Of a stretch of DNA of 64,000 nt, positions 1 to 8,498 are shown piece by piece; position 1 is the stretch's first letter, and each line of letters begins with the position of its first letter. Under the pieces are notes generated by a model. It did no database searches and had not been told where the DNA came from. It saw only the letters and a list, made by a program, of their open reading frames with translations. Made by a program: the position numbers and the translations under genes. The stretch comes from Candidatus Thorarchaeota archaeon (lineage in GTDB: Archaea > Asgardarchaeota > Thorarchaeia > Thorarchaeales > Thorarchaeaceae): positions 1-64,000 of the forward strand of contig JAEOSL010000004.1 of NCBI GenBank assembly GCA_016840385.1, in the 5' to 3' direction.

Positions 1-1292
1 CATTGATGATAGGGTATAGCATATCCATGTTATCTTATAGATGGCATCCCTTAATTTTCCAACAACTAATTAAGGTAAAAAACAGATTTTCTGATGCAAG
101 CAGACTTTTGGCAAAAGGACTCTCAATGCCAGAAAAAAGACGTGCCATCATCAGTGCACTTTTGCTTCTTAGTATTTTTTTCTCAACTTTCATAGCAGTG
201 TATTTTGAAACTCGTTCACAAATCACTTACACAAATAGTATTTTGACAACAGGAGGTGATATTAAAATAACTATTAACGGGAGTCAAAACAACATGGAAT
301 CCATAATGAACAATATTTCGAGTATTCCAGACATTTATTTAATGAGTTCATGCGCCTCTGCTTTTATCAGTATCAAATCAAATAGCACATTCTTTCAGCC
401 TAGTAATCTTTTCATCATAGATGATGAGTATCTCAACAGGTCTAGTTGCAGAATGAGGGTGCTGGATGTTCAGAATATTCCACAGAATACGATACTTGTT
501 TCCAGAGGATTCTCTGACTTTGCTGAAATAGGTGATAATGTTACAGTAAGGTGGAATTTCCAGAATAGCAGCAGTATTCCTGTTGGAGATCTTTTCAATT
601 TCATCCCGGGATTCCAAGATACAATCCTGCAATATCAAGTAGAAGGCACAAGCTATGTGACTGTGATTTCAGAGTCCTATTTGCATGAACTTCATGGAAC
701 TCCACGAATCCACAAGCAGTTTCTATTTATTGAAGTGCAAGACAATTTTGTCACGACCTTGTCAAATATAGAAACAATGCTGGAATACTTAACATCTATC
801 GGGGATCTCTCAGATTACTATATTGATTCGATGAATTCAGATACCAGCTCCAATAGGATACAAAATACCTACATAGCAATTATGATAATTTACCAAACCA
901 TAATAGGTTCTATTGGAATCGCAATGGTCATCATTCTTACTTTGAATGAAACAAGAAAGCATATTCGAATTTCTAGAATTCGGGGTGCTAGTAATAATCA
1001 GATTTTGAGAACAGTTATGGTGTATTATTTCACGCATATTGTTCCATTAATTTTTGGGGGAATTATACTGAGCGAGATATATGCCTATGGGTTCCTCATC
1101 GCTCCAATTATTCTTGAATGGAATCTCTCATTTGGGATTTCGAACTTAATACTACCTGTGTCCTATAGTGTGGTTCTACCAATCTCAGCAATTCTTACCA
1201 ACCTGCTACTGATGGCTATCACACTTTTTGTAGCATTTATAATGACGAAACATGTTTTGAAACAACTTGTATTAGAGGGAAAATATAATTGA
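1..1292 (+). CDS. ABC exporter permease, FtsX/LolC-like (5' truncated)
   Basis: This is the C-terminal part of a membrane permease of the FtsX/MacB-LolC superfamily; the window edge cuts off its start. After an internal hydrophobic helix (about residues 47-65 of the visible part) comes a large extracytoplasmic domain of about 220 residues. Three C-terminal hydrophobic segments follow, the first ending in a basic patch (ETRKHIRISRIRGAS), which is where FtsX permeases contact their ATPase. The stop overlaps the TTG start of the ATPase gene (TTGA), so the two are translationally coupled. The substrate cannot be read from sequence; relatives move lipoproteins, lipids or peptides or transmit mechanical signals. 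Partner of the two downstream genes. Confidence 0.8.
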   Translation, partial: LMIGYSISMLSYRWHPLIFQQLIKVKNRFSDASRLLAKGLSMPEKRRAIISALLLLSIFFSTFIAVYFETRSQITYTNSILTTGGDIKITINGSQNNMESIMNNISSIPDIYLMSSCASAFISIKSNSTFFQPSNLFIIDDEYLNRSSCRMRVLDVQNIPQNTILVSRGFSDFAEIGDNVTVRWNFQNSSSIPVGDLFNFIPGFQDTILQYQVEGTSYVTVISESYLHELHGTPRIHKQFLFIEVQDNFVTTLSNIETMLEYLTSIGDLSDYYIDSMNSDTSSNRIQNTYIAIMIIYQTIIGSIGIAMVIILTLNETRKHIRISRIRGASNNQILRTVMVYYFTHIVPLIFGGIILSEIYAYGFLIAPIILEWNLSFGISNLILPVSYSVVLPISAILTNLLLMAITLFVAFIMTKHVLKQLVLEGKYN

Positions 1293-1996
1293 TAGAATGT
1301 AAAGATGTAACAAAGATATATGGTAAGGGACACACAAAAGTTCTCGCATTAAAGAGTATTAATCTGGTAGTCAACAAAGCCGAGTTTGTTGGAATTAAGG
1401 GACCATCAGGAAGCGGAAAGACCACCCTTCTGAACATCATTGCATCTGTGGATATGCCCAGTGCTGGACTTGTGTTTATCAACGGATTCTCCATATCCGA
1501 TTACGATGATAAGGAGATTAGTTCTTACAGAAGAAAATCAGTCGGTGTTGTCTTTCAATTCTTCAATCTCATTCCAAATTTATCAGTGCTGGAGAATATC
1601 GAATTACCGATGGCACTGGATGGAATGGATTCAAAACAACGAAAAGAGATAGCTCGTAATCTTCTGAGAACCACGAAAATGGGGCATCTTTCGAAAAGAT
1701 ACCCTGAAGAACTTAGTGGAGGGGAGAAACAAAGGGTTGCGATAATGGTTGCGTTAGCAAATAGTCCAAGCATTGTAGTTGCAGATGAACCTACAGGTGA
1801 ACTTGACAGAGAGAACGCAGATGTAATTATGGAAATGTTACAAACTCTAAATCGAGATCTGGGAACCACCATATTGCTAGCAACCCACGACGAGTATATT
1901 CTAAATCAAATCGATAGAGTGATCACATTAATAGATGGAGAAATAGTCAAAGATGAGAGAAACAGTCAATCATCTCTAAATGATGGGGGAAAATGA
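1289..1996 (+). CDS. ABC transporter ATP-binding protein, LolD/MacB type
   Basis: Cytoplasmic ATPase of the exporter encoded on both sides. Visible motifs are Walker A GPSGSGKTT (residues 38-46), the Q-loop (VVFQFFNLIPNLSVLENIELP), the signature LSGGEKQRV, Walker B IVVADEPTGELD and the H-loop LATHDE. The VFQFF.NLIP.L form and 235-residue length are typical of the LolD/MacB/FtsE class, which pairs with FtsX-type permeases. The TTG start is supported by GAGGGA about 8 bases upstream and by the 4-base overlap with the upstream permease. It also overlaps the next gene by ATGA, giving a three-gene operon. Confidence 0.93.
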   Translation: MIECKDVTKIYGKGHTKVLALKSINLVVNKAEFVGIKGPSGSGKTTLLNIIASVDMPSAGLVFINGFSISDYDDKEISSYRRKSVGVVFQFFNLIPNLSVLENIELPMALDGMDSKQRKEIARNLLRTTKMGHLSKRYPEELSGGEKQRVAIMVALANSPSIVVADEPTGELDRENADVIMEMLQTLNRDLGTTILLATHDEYILNQIDRVITLIDGEIVKDERNSQSSLNDGGK

Positions 1997-4662
1997 GATT
2001 GCATCCTCTGTTCGCATCAATGATGCGCACAAGATGGCTAAAACTAAGAGTAATAATGATTGCATTGATGATGTCATTGCCAACTATGCTTTTTGGGACA
2101 TTGGACTTTTTAGCTATTCAAGAATTCAATGATGTCGATGACAATCTGGATTTCCTTTTGTCAATGCCATCCTCGTCTATGCTTACTGAATATAATGAGT
2201 CAGTAACGCAAGTAAAATATAATGAATTTGTAAATTCGTCACTTGAGATATTCGTCGCTCTCGCAGCTGAGCTAAATAGTTCAATTGGAAATCTCACGTT
2301 AGGCACTCAGTGTATTTTTATCGGATTTGGAAATCGAAACGAACTAAATGCCGACTTACTGACACTAGAGTCTGGATTCGCTCAAAGGATGGTATTGAAT
2401 GAATGTGTGGATATACAGTTTTCAAATGAAGCAAAAAACGTAACTAGGACTATCCCGATAATGACCAATTTTTCTATATCAAAGAACGAGATGAATATCT
2501 TAGATGCCATTTGCGAGTCGATTGGCTATGAACCCTCTGAAACACAGATTCAGCTTTTTGGTGAGATCGGCACTGTACATGATCTGGCAATTACACTACT
2601 TCCTCAGCTGGACATTTCAGTATTGTACAACTCAAGAATGGCAGTTTGGGGAAAACTACAGAGTGGTATAGTTACAGGATCACAGAATGAGATTGTTTCG
2701 AAACTTCAATCTATATTGTCAGAAATTCAGGGCTATTTCCGAAATATAGGAGATGCTACGGTACTTTGGTCACCTTTGAATAATATTTACGAGATTCAAA
2801 GTATTTTTTCCCAGCTTCAATATTCACTACTTCTCATTAGTTTTCCCTCGATGGTGGCTGCGTTGATATTCACTATTTCCATGAATTGGATTAGTATGAA
2901 TCAAAGTGAAAATGAAAGGAAGATTTTCAGAATACGCGGTACTCCAAGAAAACTTATCCAATACTCAATTATTTTTAATGGAATAGTTGTTGGTCTTGTT
3001 GCGGGTATACTTGGACCAGTAATTTCACTAATTATGTCGGTATTTGTCTATTCAATTGATTTTAGCCATATGCTTGATTGGATAGCCTTCTTCTCGTTGA
3101 ATTCATTCAGCATTTTCCTCTTGACAATTATAATTAGTGTCATCATCTCGACTTTGGCAAATGCACTTACTATATTAATTCAGGCAAGAAACATTAGTCC
3201 AGAGAGAGAAGGCTATCGGTACAGTGTAATTTTCTTTGTTTCCTTGGGAGTACTTCTAGATGCCATATTCAGTTTCCCCGCATTGAAATTTATCCAGCAG
3301 GTATTAGCATCCTCAAATAGCAATACTCTGCAATTCGCGTTTTTCATCATATCAATAGTTGAATTCGGACTAATCATATCAAGTCCATTTCTCATTCCCA
3401 TTGGTCTTGCAAAAACCTTTCCTAGGTGGGTATCCATCTTGAGAAATATTTTTGTGAGTACGGTTCACATTCCTGAGCTTACACTAAAATCGTTTTCAGC
3501 ATCATCAGCAACAACAACAAAGCTAGTGCTTCTATCTATTACAATAGCCTTCCTTTTGAGTCCCCCCTTAATTATTAATGAAACAAATCAAAAGATGCAT
3601 TCTATTGATGAGGAACTCAAAATGGGATGTCAGATAAAAGCTGAAATCTATGGAATGAATACCAGCGATGTACGCTCTTCACTCCGCGCATCGCTCTTAT
3701 CCTTGCCCAATGTGACTAGCGTCGTATGGGGAATGAAAACTCAAGTTATAATGAAAAGTGGTATTGACGAACAGCAAGTCGAGATGATTATTGTTGATAG
3801 TGAATATAGTAATCTTGGGTTTGTGAGAGATTATCAAATTAGCTTTAGTGAAGGCATCCTATATAGCGCATCCATGTTGAGTGAAGTTAGTATGTCTGAT
3901 TCGGTGGCTGTTGAGATTGCAGAAGCGACAAGGCAGACATCAATTATAGGCTCGTTTGAATTCCTACCAGGTTTTCAAAGTACAACTTTTGAATTCCAAC
4001 AGGATATTCCTTATTTAGCCGCTTCATCATCATACATTGATACCGTATATGAAAATCCGATCCTTGATGGTGTTTCCATGCTTTTCATCGAAACTGCGCA
4101 TTTTGATGAGATTGAGAACACCTATCAACAAGCAGAAGGTAAAATTCGCGATTTCATATCAGGAATTGGAGCTCAATTTGTGCTTGAAAGAATATCAACG
4201 GATATTTCCAAGAAAACCATTCAAAGCAGGTTCACCTATACTTCTGGCATGTACCTTATTCTAATTGGTATGATTTCTATTGTGCTTCTGGTTGATTTGA
4301 GCACTAGCGAAACGCGAAATGCATCTATAATTCTTAGATATCGCGGTGCTTCAAAGAAGCAGCTAGTTGTCAGCTCAATGCTCGAAAACATAGCAGTTTT
4401 TGGTTTGCCGCTTATCATTGGATTTATTGTTAGTTTAATCTTTGTCTATGGGCTCACGATTCTCCCGAACCTTTTGTTATACACAAACAGAATACTACCT
4501 TTAGGATATCATCTAGTTATTCCATCCGTTATTTATCTTTCATATATTCTCATGATGTGTGTTGTGCTATCTTTTACCTACCATAGGAGTGGCAAATCAT
4601 CTACCATGAGTTCTCAGAAATTTGAAGTTGCATCTTCATTAGCACATATAGATCTCGAATAA
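1993..4662 (+). CDS. ABC exporter permease with two FtsX domains
   Basis: Large (889 aa) permease of the LolC/MacB superfamily. An N-terminal membrane anchor (about 18-38) is followed by an extracytoplasmic domain, a first FtsX-like block of helices (about 275-410) whose first helix leads into NERKIFRIRGTPRKL, more helices (about 413-475), a second extracytoplasmic domain (about 520-745) and a final FtsX block (about 750-870) with TSETRNASIILRYRGAS. The two copies of the basic RIRG/RYRGAS coupling loop suggest internal duplication. It is coupled to the ATPase by an ATGA overlap. The first permease and this one probably form a heterodimer around the ATPase dimer. Cargo unknown. Confidence 0.88.
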   Translation: MRLHPLFASMMRTRWLKLRVIMIALMMSLPTMLFGTLDFLAIQEFNDVDDNLDFLLSMPSSSMLTEYNESVTQVKYNEFVNSSLEIFVALAAELNSSIGNLTLGTQCIFIGFGNRNELNADLLTLESGFAQRMVLNECVDIQFSNEAKNVTRTIPIMTNFSISKNEMNILDAICESIGYEPSETQIQLFGEIGTVHDLAITLLPQLDISVLYNSRMAVWGKLQSGIVTGSQNEIVSKLQSILSEIQGYFRNIGDATVLWSPLNNIYEIQSIFSQLQYSLLLISFPSMVAALIFTISMNWISMNQSENERKIFRIRGTPRKLIQYSIIFNGIVVGLVAGILGPVISLIMSVFVYSIDFSHMLDWIAFFSLNSFSIFLLTIIISVIISTLANALTILIQARNISPEREGYRYSVIFFVSLGVLLDAIFSFPALKFIQQVLASSNSNTLQFAFFIISIVEFGLIISSPFLIPIGLAKTFPRWVSILRNIFVSTVHIPELTLKSFSASSATTTKLVLLSITIAFLLSPPLIINETNQKMHSIDEELKMGCQIKAEIYGMNTSDVRSSLRASLLSLPNVTSVVWGMKTQVIMKSGIDEQQVEMIIVDSEYSNLGFVRDYQISFSEGILYSASMLSEVSMSDSVAVEIAEATRQTSIIGSFEFLPGFQSTTFEFQQDIPYLAASSSYIDTVYENPILDGVSMLFIETAHFDEIENTYQQAEGKIRDFISGIGAQFVLERISTDISKKTIQSRFTYTSGMYLILIGMISIVLLVDLSTSETRNASIILRYRGASKKQLVVSSMLENIAVFGLPLIIGFIVSLIFVYGLTILPNLLLYTNRILPLGYHLVIPSVIYLSYILMMCVVLSFTYHRSGKSSTMSSQKFEVASSLAHIDLE

Positions 4663-4695
4663 GGCTTTACTCTACTGATGATATATGTCCAGATT

Positions 4696-5781
4696 CTATC
4701 GCTTTCTTCTTGTTAGAAATAAACAAACGAAAATAATTACTACTCCGACTAGAAGGATGGTTAATTGCAATGGGGATAGAATTCCGGGATACGATTGAGG
4801 GTATCTATCTTCATTTCCCGATGAACCATCTATATTGTATGAACCCCATCCGAAATAGTCATCCCAATAGTTGCCCAGACCAATTGCATCATCCCATCTA
4901 TTATCGGTTCCTCGGTCTCTAGCATTTGCTACTACATTGTTGAGAAAAAGATTGCCATACAGAACGTTACCGGATCCTTCTAGGTCAATTCCATATTCCA
5001 GATTATTGGTAAGACTGTTGTTGATGAATCTGGTGTTGAATGCCAAAGCACGTATGCCATTTCCATCATTGTCGGTTATCTCGTTTTGAGAAACCTCAGT
5101 ATAATAAGTTTCATCGAGAACTATACCATCGGTTGCACTCGAATGAATCGAATTTGCTATCAGATATGAACTAGAAATGTTATACAGATGTACACCACTC
5201 GACTTGGAGTCAGTTATCTGATTATCTGAAAGAGTCAAGAATGAACCAGTGCTGATTTCTATTCCCGATTCCAGTAGAGTATTCTCTGACACGATGCAAT
5301 TCCTGATGTCATATGCATTGAAACCTTGAGTGTGTTGTGAGGTCAGACTATTTCGAGTAATGTTTACATTGGAGCAATGTAGTAAGTAGATATCAGAGGC
5401 ACTTGATTCGATATCACAGTCAATAATGACCCCATTTGTGACATTTGCCAGTCTAACGGCAGGATAACCGATTCCAGAATCCTCATACCAATAGGATTCA
5501 AATTCACAATTTCTAACAATGAAGTATAATGTGGTGTTGCTAATAGAGAGGCAGCTTGAATTTGTAGAGATCTGTTGGCTTTCAAGAATGTAAGGGTTAG
5601 ATGCGGAACCATCTCCGCCCCAGCCCTGATTTGAAAAATCAGAATTGTTTGTGATATCAATTGATACATTACTTGTTGCCGATATTTCAGGATAATTTAT
5701 GATTGTAAAGTTGTTTGCAAGTGCTAAACATGGACTTGATATAATAAGAATGAAAATTGAAAGAAAACCTATACGCAACAT
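4696..5781 (-). CDS. Secreted right-handed beta-helix (NosD/PbH1-like) surface protein
   Basis: A 361-residue secreted protein: an N-terminal signal peptide (about 1-22), the sequence WGGDGSASNPYILES that commonly precedes archaeal beta-helix domains, then many imperfect PbH1 repeats rich in Asn (forms such as NxxxxNxxITDNxGNGI) from about 60 to 300, an aromatic capping region (WDDYFGWGSYNIDG), and a C-terminal transmembrane helix followed by RRKR. The layout predicts a cell-surface protein anchored at its C-terminus. Beta-helix proteins of this kind bind or process carbohydrates or act as adhesins; no catalytic residues can be identified. Same architecture as the much larger protein at 57078-61385. 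No obvious operon partner; it runs convergently to the ABC exporter. Confidence 0.8.
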   Translation of the reverse strand: MLRIGFLSIFILIISSPCLALANNFTIINYPEISATSNVSIDITNNSDFSNQGWGGDGSASNPYILESQQISTNSSCLSISNTTLYFIVRNCEFESYWYEDSGIGYPAVRLANVTNGVIIDCDIESSASDIYLLHCSNVNITRNSLTSQHTQGFNAYDIRNCIVSENTLLESGIEISTGSFLTLSDNQITDSKSSGVHLYNISSSYLIANSIHSSATDGIVLDETYYTEVSQNEITDNDGNGIRALAFNTRFINNSLTNNLEYGIDLEGSGNVLYGNLFLNNVVANARDRGTDNRWDDAIGLGNYWDDYFGWGSYNIDGSSGNEDRYPQSYPGILSPLQLTILLVGVVIIFVCLFLTRRKR

Positions 5782-5892
5782 GAAATCACTTGGTATTGCT
5801 CGAAGGTATTGGCTAATGAAGTTTATTATATATTAGTGATGAAACCTGATTGAGACCCTTACAAAATCACAAGCAATGTCACATCACTACTA

Positions 5893-5900
5893 TTTTATAT
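5893..5900 (+). promoter_or_regulatory. TATA box of the ferredoxin gene
   Basis: TTTTATAT lies 43 bases before the ATG of the ferredoxin gene. A start site about 26 bases downstream would leave a short leader of roughly 15 bases. Inferred from spacing and composition only. Confidence 0.45.
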
Positions 5901-5935
5901 CTCACTAGAACAGCGACGAGAACGGGAATAGTACG

Positions 5936-6160
5936 ATGGCAAAGAAAGCAAAGCAAATCGATGTTGACCCTAAGATGTGCAAGGGTTGTCACATCTGTAT
6001 CTCTGTATGTCCTCATGGAGTGCTGAAGAAAGCAAATGTGGTTGACAATAGAGGATTCTTTCTTCCAGTTGTTGCAGATCTAGATGCATGTGTGGTCTGT
6101 CGTCTTTGCGAAATGGAATGTCCTGACTTTGCCATTTCAGTTGTAGAAGTAGAGAGTTAA
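5936..6160 (+). CDS. 2[4Fe-4S] ferredoxin-like protein (KorD/VorD delta type)
   Basis: Small (74 aa) protein with two cluster-binding motifs, CKGCHICISVCP (residues 15-26) and CVVCRLCEMECP (53-64). Each has the CxxCxxCxxxCP pattern that binds one [4Fe-4S] cluster. The spacing and the short lysine-rich N-terminus resemble the delta subunits of 2-oxoacid:ferredoxin oxidoreductases (KorD/VorD). No alpha, beta or gamma subunit gene is nearby, so it may be a free electron carrier or serve an oxidoreductase encoded elsewhere. It is preceded by a TATA box and followed by a strong hairpin terminator that includes its stop codon, so it looks monocistronic. Confidence 0.85.
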   Translation: MAKKAKQIDVDPKMCKGCHICISVCPHGVLKKANVVDNRGFFLPVVADLDACVVCRLCEMECPDFAISVVEVES

Positions 6161-6182
6161 ACAACTCTCAAAATTGTTTTTT
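6152..6182 (+). terminator. Hairpin plus T-run after the ferredoxin gene
   Basis: GAGAGTT-AAAC-AACTCTC is a perfect 7-bp stem with a 4-base loop spanning the stop codon, followed 8 bases later by TTTTTT. Archaeal termination depends mainly on the T-run; the hairpin makes the end of the transcript unusually clear. Confidence 0.6.
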
Positions 6183-6266
6183 CTTACTCGGATTCTATGA
6201 GCACTAATAATACATGCAATGATATATGATTAGACGCTGAGTTGAAGAGTCTAGTAGGTGTATCAA

Positions 6267-6827
6267 GTGTCTAATCCAGAGATCCAAGTTCTTCTAAAAA
6301 TACGAACCGAATTGAACACAGAAGTAGATAGACTGAAAGATATGATAGCAAGATTGGAGGACCACATTGTATCTCTCGATGCTCAAATTGCAAGAGGGAG
6401 CTTTGTCACTGCCGATGCAGCAATTCCTAATGAATCTACACCAGCAACACCAGCTCCTACCGTTGAAACTGGAGAACCTCAGACTGTTCCCATTATGAAC
6501 AAGGCGGGAAACCTTGAACTTGGAATGGTCGAAACGATAGAGCAGACCATGAGAATCATTCCTGCTGAACACGCAATCTATGATATCACTCGTGGTGCGT
6601 TTGCTCGTTTCTTTCTTGAACGAATATTGGGAAAGTTCCAACAAGAAGATCGACACCGTGTTGAGAATGGAGAAATCGAATGGGAAGATGCTTTCGACTT
6701 CGAGGTGAAGGCAGAAGATAATATCCTTGATGAAATGGTCATTCGTAACATCGGAGATGATACTCGACAAAAAGAGATACACAATGCGCTCCGATGGGCA
6801 TTGGAAAAGACATACAGTGCCAGATGA
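6267..6827 (+). CDS. Uncharacterised protein with N-terminal coiled coil
   Basis: No family recognised. About 186 residues: an N-terminal heptad-rich coiled coil (LLKIRTELNTEVDRLKDMIARLEDHIVSLDAQIA, split here as one helix of about 40 residues), a Pro/Ala/Thr-rich linker (about 50-75), and a compact acidic alpha-helical C-terminal domain containing RFFLERILGKFQQEDRH and the phrase EIEWEDAFDFEVKAEDN. The GTG at 6267 is preferred over GTG 6258 because AGGTG sits 6 bases upstream of it. No membrane segments. It may be co-transcribed with the next gene 119 bases downstream. The coiled coil suggests a dimer or scaffold, which is inference only. Confidence 0.7.
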   Translation: MSNPEIQVLLKIRTELNTEVDRLKDMIARLEDHIVSLDAQIARGSFVTADAAIPNESTPATPAPTVETGEPQTVPIMNKAGNLELGMVETIEQTMRIIPAEHAIYDITRGAFARFFLERILGKFQQEDRHRVENGEIEWEDAFDFEVKAEDNILDEMVIRNIGDDTRQKEIHNALRWALEKTYSAR

Positions 6828-6945
6828 AAATGAAAGTGGCGCTAATAGGAACTTACCTTTATTTCCATTGCAAAAGAATATAACACAGAAGAAGATTTCT
6901 GAAGATGGAGCTCATTGAGCAAAAGTCCGGAGAGGAGCAGAGCAG

Positions 6946-7560
6946 ATGGCATCACATCACGAGCACGATGACTTGGCAGTTAATCCGCAGGTGATTGTAT
7001 CCATGGTGCTCAATGCTCACGAATTTTACACAGAAAAGAAGATAGAGAGCAGATATGAAAAGATGGCTCTTGATCTTGTGAGACGTTTCATATCTCGCGA
7101 AGGACTTCCAAGGGAGGAAGACCCATTCTTTTCAGCAGCACTCTATATAGTGACAAGACATCCATGGAGTCATCCAAATCCACTTACTAAGTCAGCCTTC
7201 GCTACAAAGCTTATGATGAAAGAGTCAAGCTTGGAGTGGTATACAGAGAGTATATGCGAGAAACTGGGATTCTCGGTTCTCCATGATAACACGCAGTTAC
7301 CATTCTTCATGGATTCTCAAGGAACCATAGCCAGTGTAGTAGATTCTGTTGTTCGTACTAGCGTTGGTGAAGAAGTAGTAAGCAGCATCATCAGTAGAAG
7401 TGTAGAAGCCCCTGAACATCTTGCAGAGAAGATTGTGGATCAGCTCTGTAATGTCGTCAAAATAGTCCCTTCGGTATTTCAACAGGAACTCTACAATCTA
7501 GTTCGTCGAAAGATTGAGGTTGAGAGTAAGCAACTCTCAGACCAGATCAGTAAACGATAG
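6946..7560 (+). CDS. Uncharacterised helical protein, possibly cyclin-fold
   Basis: A 204-residue soluble protein with no certain family. The stretch from about residue 35 to 105 (KMALDLVRRFISREGLP, then AALYIVTRHPWSHP, then KSAFATKLMMKESSLEW) resembles the helix pattern of a TFIIB/cyclin box, including the AAxYI...TR core helix followed by a helix-turn-helix-like pair. This is a weak visual similarity. The rest is helical with a charged C-terminus. The start has GGAGAGGAG 11-19 bases upstream. It follows the coiled-coil gene in the same direction and is convergent with the DUF211 gene. If the cyclin-like reading is right it could be a divergent TFB-like or adaptor protein. Confidence 0.65.
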   Translation: MASHHEHDDLAVNPQVIVSMVLNAHEFYTEKKIESRYEKMALDLVRRFISREGLPREEDPFFSAALYIVTRHPWSHPNPLTKSAFATKLMMKESSLEWYTESICEKLGFSVLHDNTQLPFFMDSQGTIASVVDSVVRTSVGEEVVSSIISRSVEAPEHLAEKIVDQLCNVVKIVPSVFQQELYNLVRRKIEVESKQLSDQISKR

Positions 7561-7567
7561 TAATTCC

Positions 7568-7873
7568 TTAGGAGTTCTCAGGCTGAAGTGTTACTTCTTC
7601 CACGAATCTCCGACCAGCAACTACTTGGTCAATCGAGTGTATCACTGCTCCAGCCTGCTCTAGGATTTCCTTAATGGTATCATAGCGTAGGTCATCACCC
7701 TCTAGGGTGATAGTGATGCTCTCTGTATTCTGGTCTACTTCTTTCAATGAAATATTCAGACCACTAACACGTTCATCTCGTGTCAGCATTAATGCAAGGT
7801 CCGTTAATCGAGGACTATGCGGTTTCAAAACGTCTAGTACAATTCTTCGTATGCCGTGAGGCAATAATGACAT
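7568..7873 (-). CDS. DUF211 family protein
   Basis: Member of the archaeal DUF211 family, recognised from RRIVLDVLKPHSPRLTDLA, the middle LNISLKEVDQNTESITITLEG and the C-terminal VIHSIDQVVAGRRFVEEV. Members are small ferredoxin-like-fold proteins of about 95-100 residues with no established function. The ATG at 7873 gives 101 residues, close to family length; a TTG at 7975 in the same frame would add 34 residues that do not resemble the family, although a TATA-like CTTATATTA near 8010-8018 would give that start a very short leader. Divergent from the gene at 8104. Confidence 0.82.
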   Translation of the reverse strand: MSLLPHGIRRIVLDVLKPHSPRLTDLALMLTRDERVSGLNISLKEVDQNTESITITLEGDDLRYDTIKEILEQAGAVIHSIDQVVAGRRFVEEVTLQPENS

Positions 7874-8103
7874 TCCCCATGTTTGACCGTTAGGTCGTAT
7901 TTTTTCAGTACCAGATGCTTTTGGTGCAGGCTTGTTAAACCTTGCGAATGGGATACGAATTTGAATTCTAGACAATTTGTGAAAATGTGAGATGGACGGC
8001 GCGATTACTAATATAAGAGGTACAATTCCCCAAGGCTTATATCAACTTCAAGTGGACTCCTATATTGTCCTCAACTTTGTTGAGATACGCCGGGAAATTC
8101 AGG

Positions 8104-8436
8104 ATGGACTCTACTGTGAAACAGGATAGACTAGATAAACATGTCAAAGACAAAACCGCAGACAGTTCGTTCATTCCTAATGTTAGATCGATAAAATACG
8201 ATTCAGGCCGAACTATTGACATCGATGTAGCGGACTTCAAAGGTCATCCACTATGGTCTATACTTATTGAAACAGCTAGGAACAATCCATTGTTTCCAAA
8301 TCGTGCTGGTTACGCACATAGTCAGATTATTCCTCAAAATCCAAAGATTACACCAAAAGAACTCGCAGGCAAACTTTCCATCACTGTAGGGGAAGCTCTT
8401 GCAATTCTTGAAGGTTATGAGATTCCTGCAAAATAA
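8104..8436 (+). CDS. Uncharacterised small protein with C-terminal HTH-like segment
   Basis: About 110 residues, no family recognised. The N-terminal third is basic and polar, the middle (IDIDVADFKGHPLWSILIE) may form a strand-helix unit, and the C-terminus (PKITPKELAGKLSITVGEAL) has the helix-turn-helix look of a small winged-helix domain, suggesting nucleic-acid binding. The ATG at 8104 follows CAGG closely; an in-frame TTG at 8065 would lie about 26 bases after a TATA-like CTTATATC (8036-8043), so a leaderless transcript starting there is also possible. It lies 62 bases upstream of hypD on the same strand and may be co-transcribed. Confidence 0.6.
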   Translation: MDSTVKQDRLDKHVKDKTADSSFIPNVRSIKYDSGRTIDIDVADFKGHPLWSILIETARNNPLFPNRAGYAHSQIIPQNPKITPKELAGKLSITVGEALAILEGYEIPAK

Positions 8437-8498
8437 GCAAGTACCATAAGTCGTTATTTTTATGCTAATCTACAGAGCAGTGGATAGGTTTGATACCT

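Noticed and set aside
6727..6918. Plus-strand frame of 63 residues
   Set aside because: It overlaps the 3' end of the coiled-coil gene in another frame and has no coding character beyond it.
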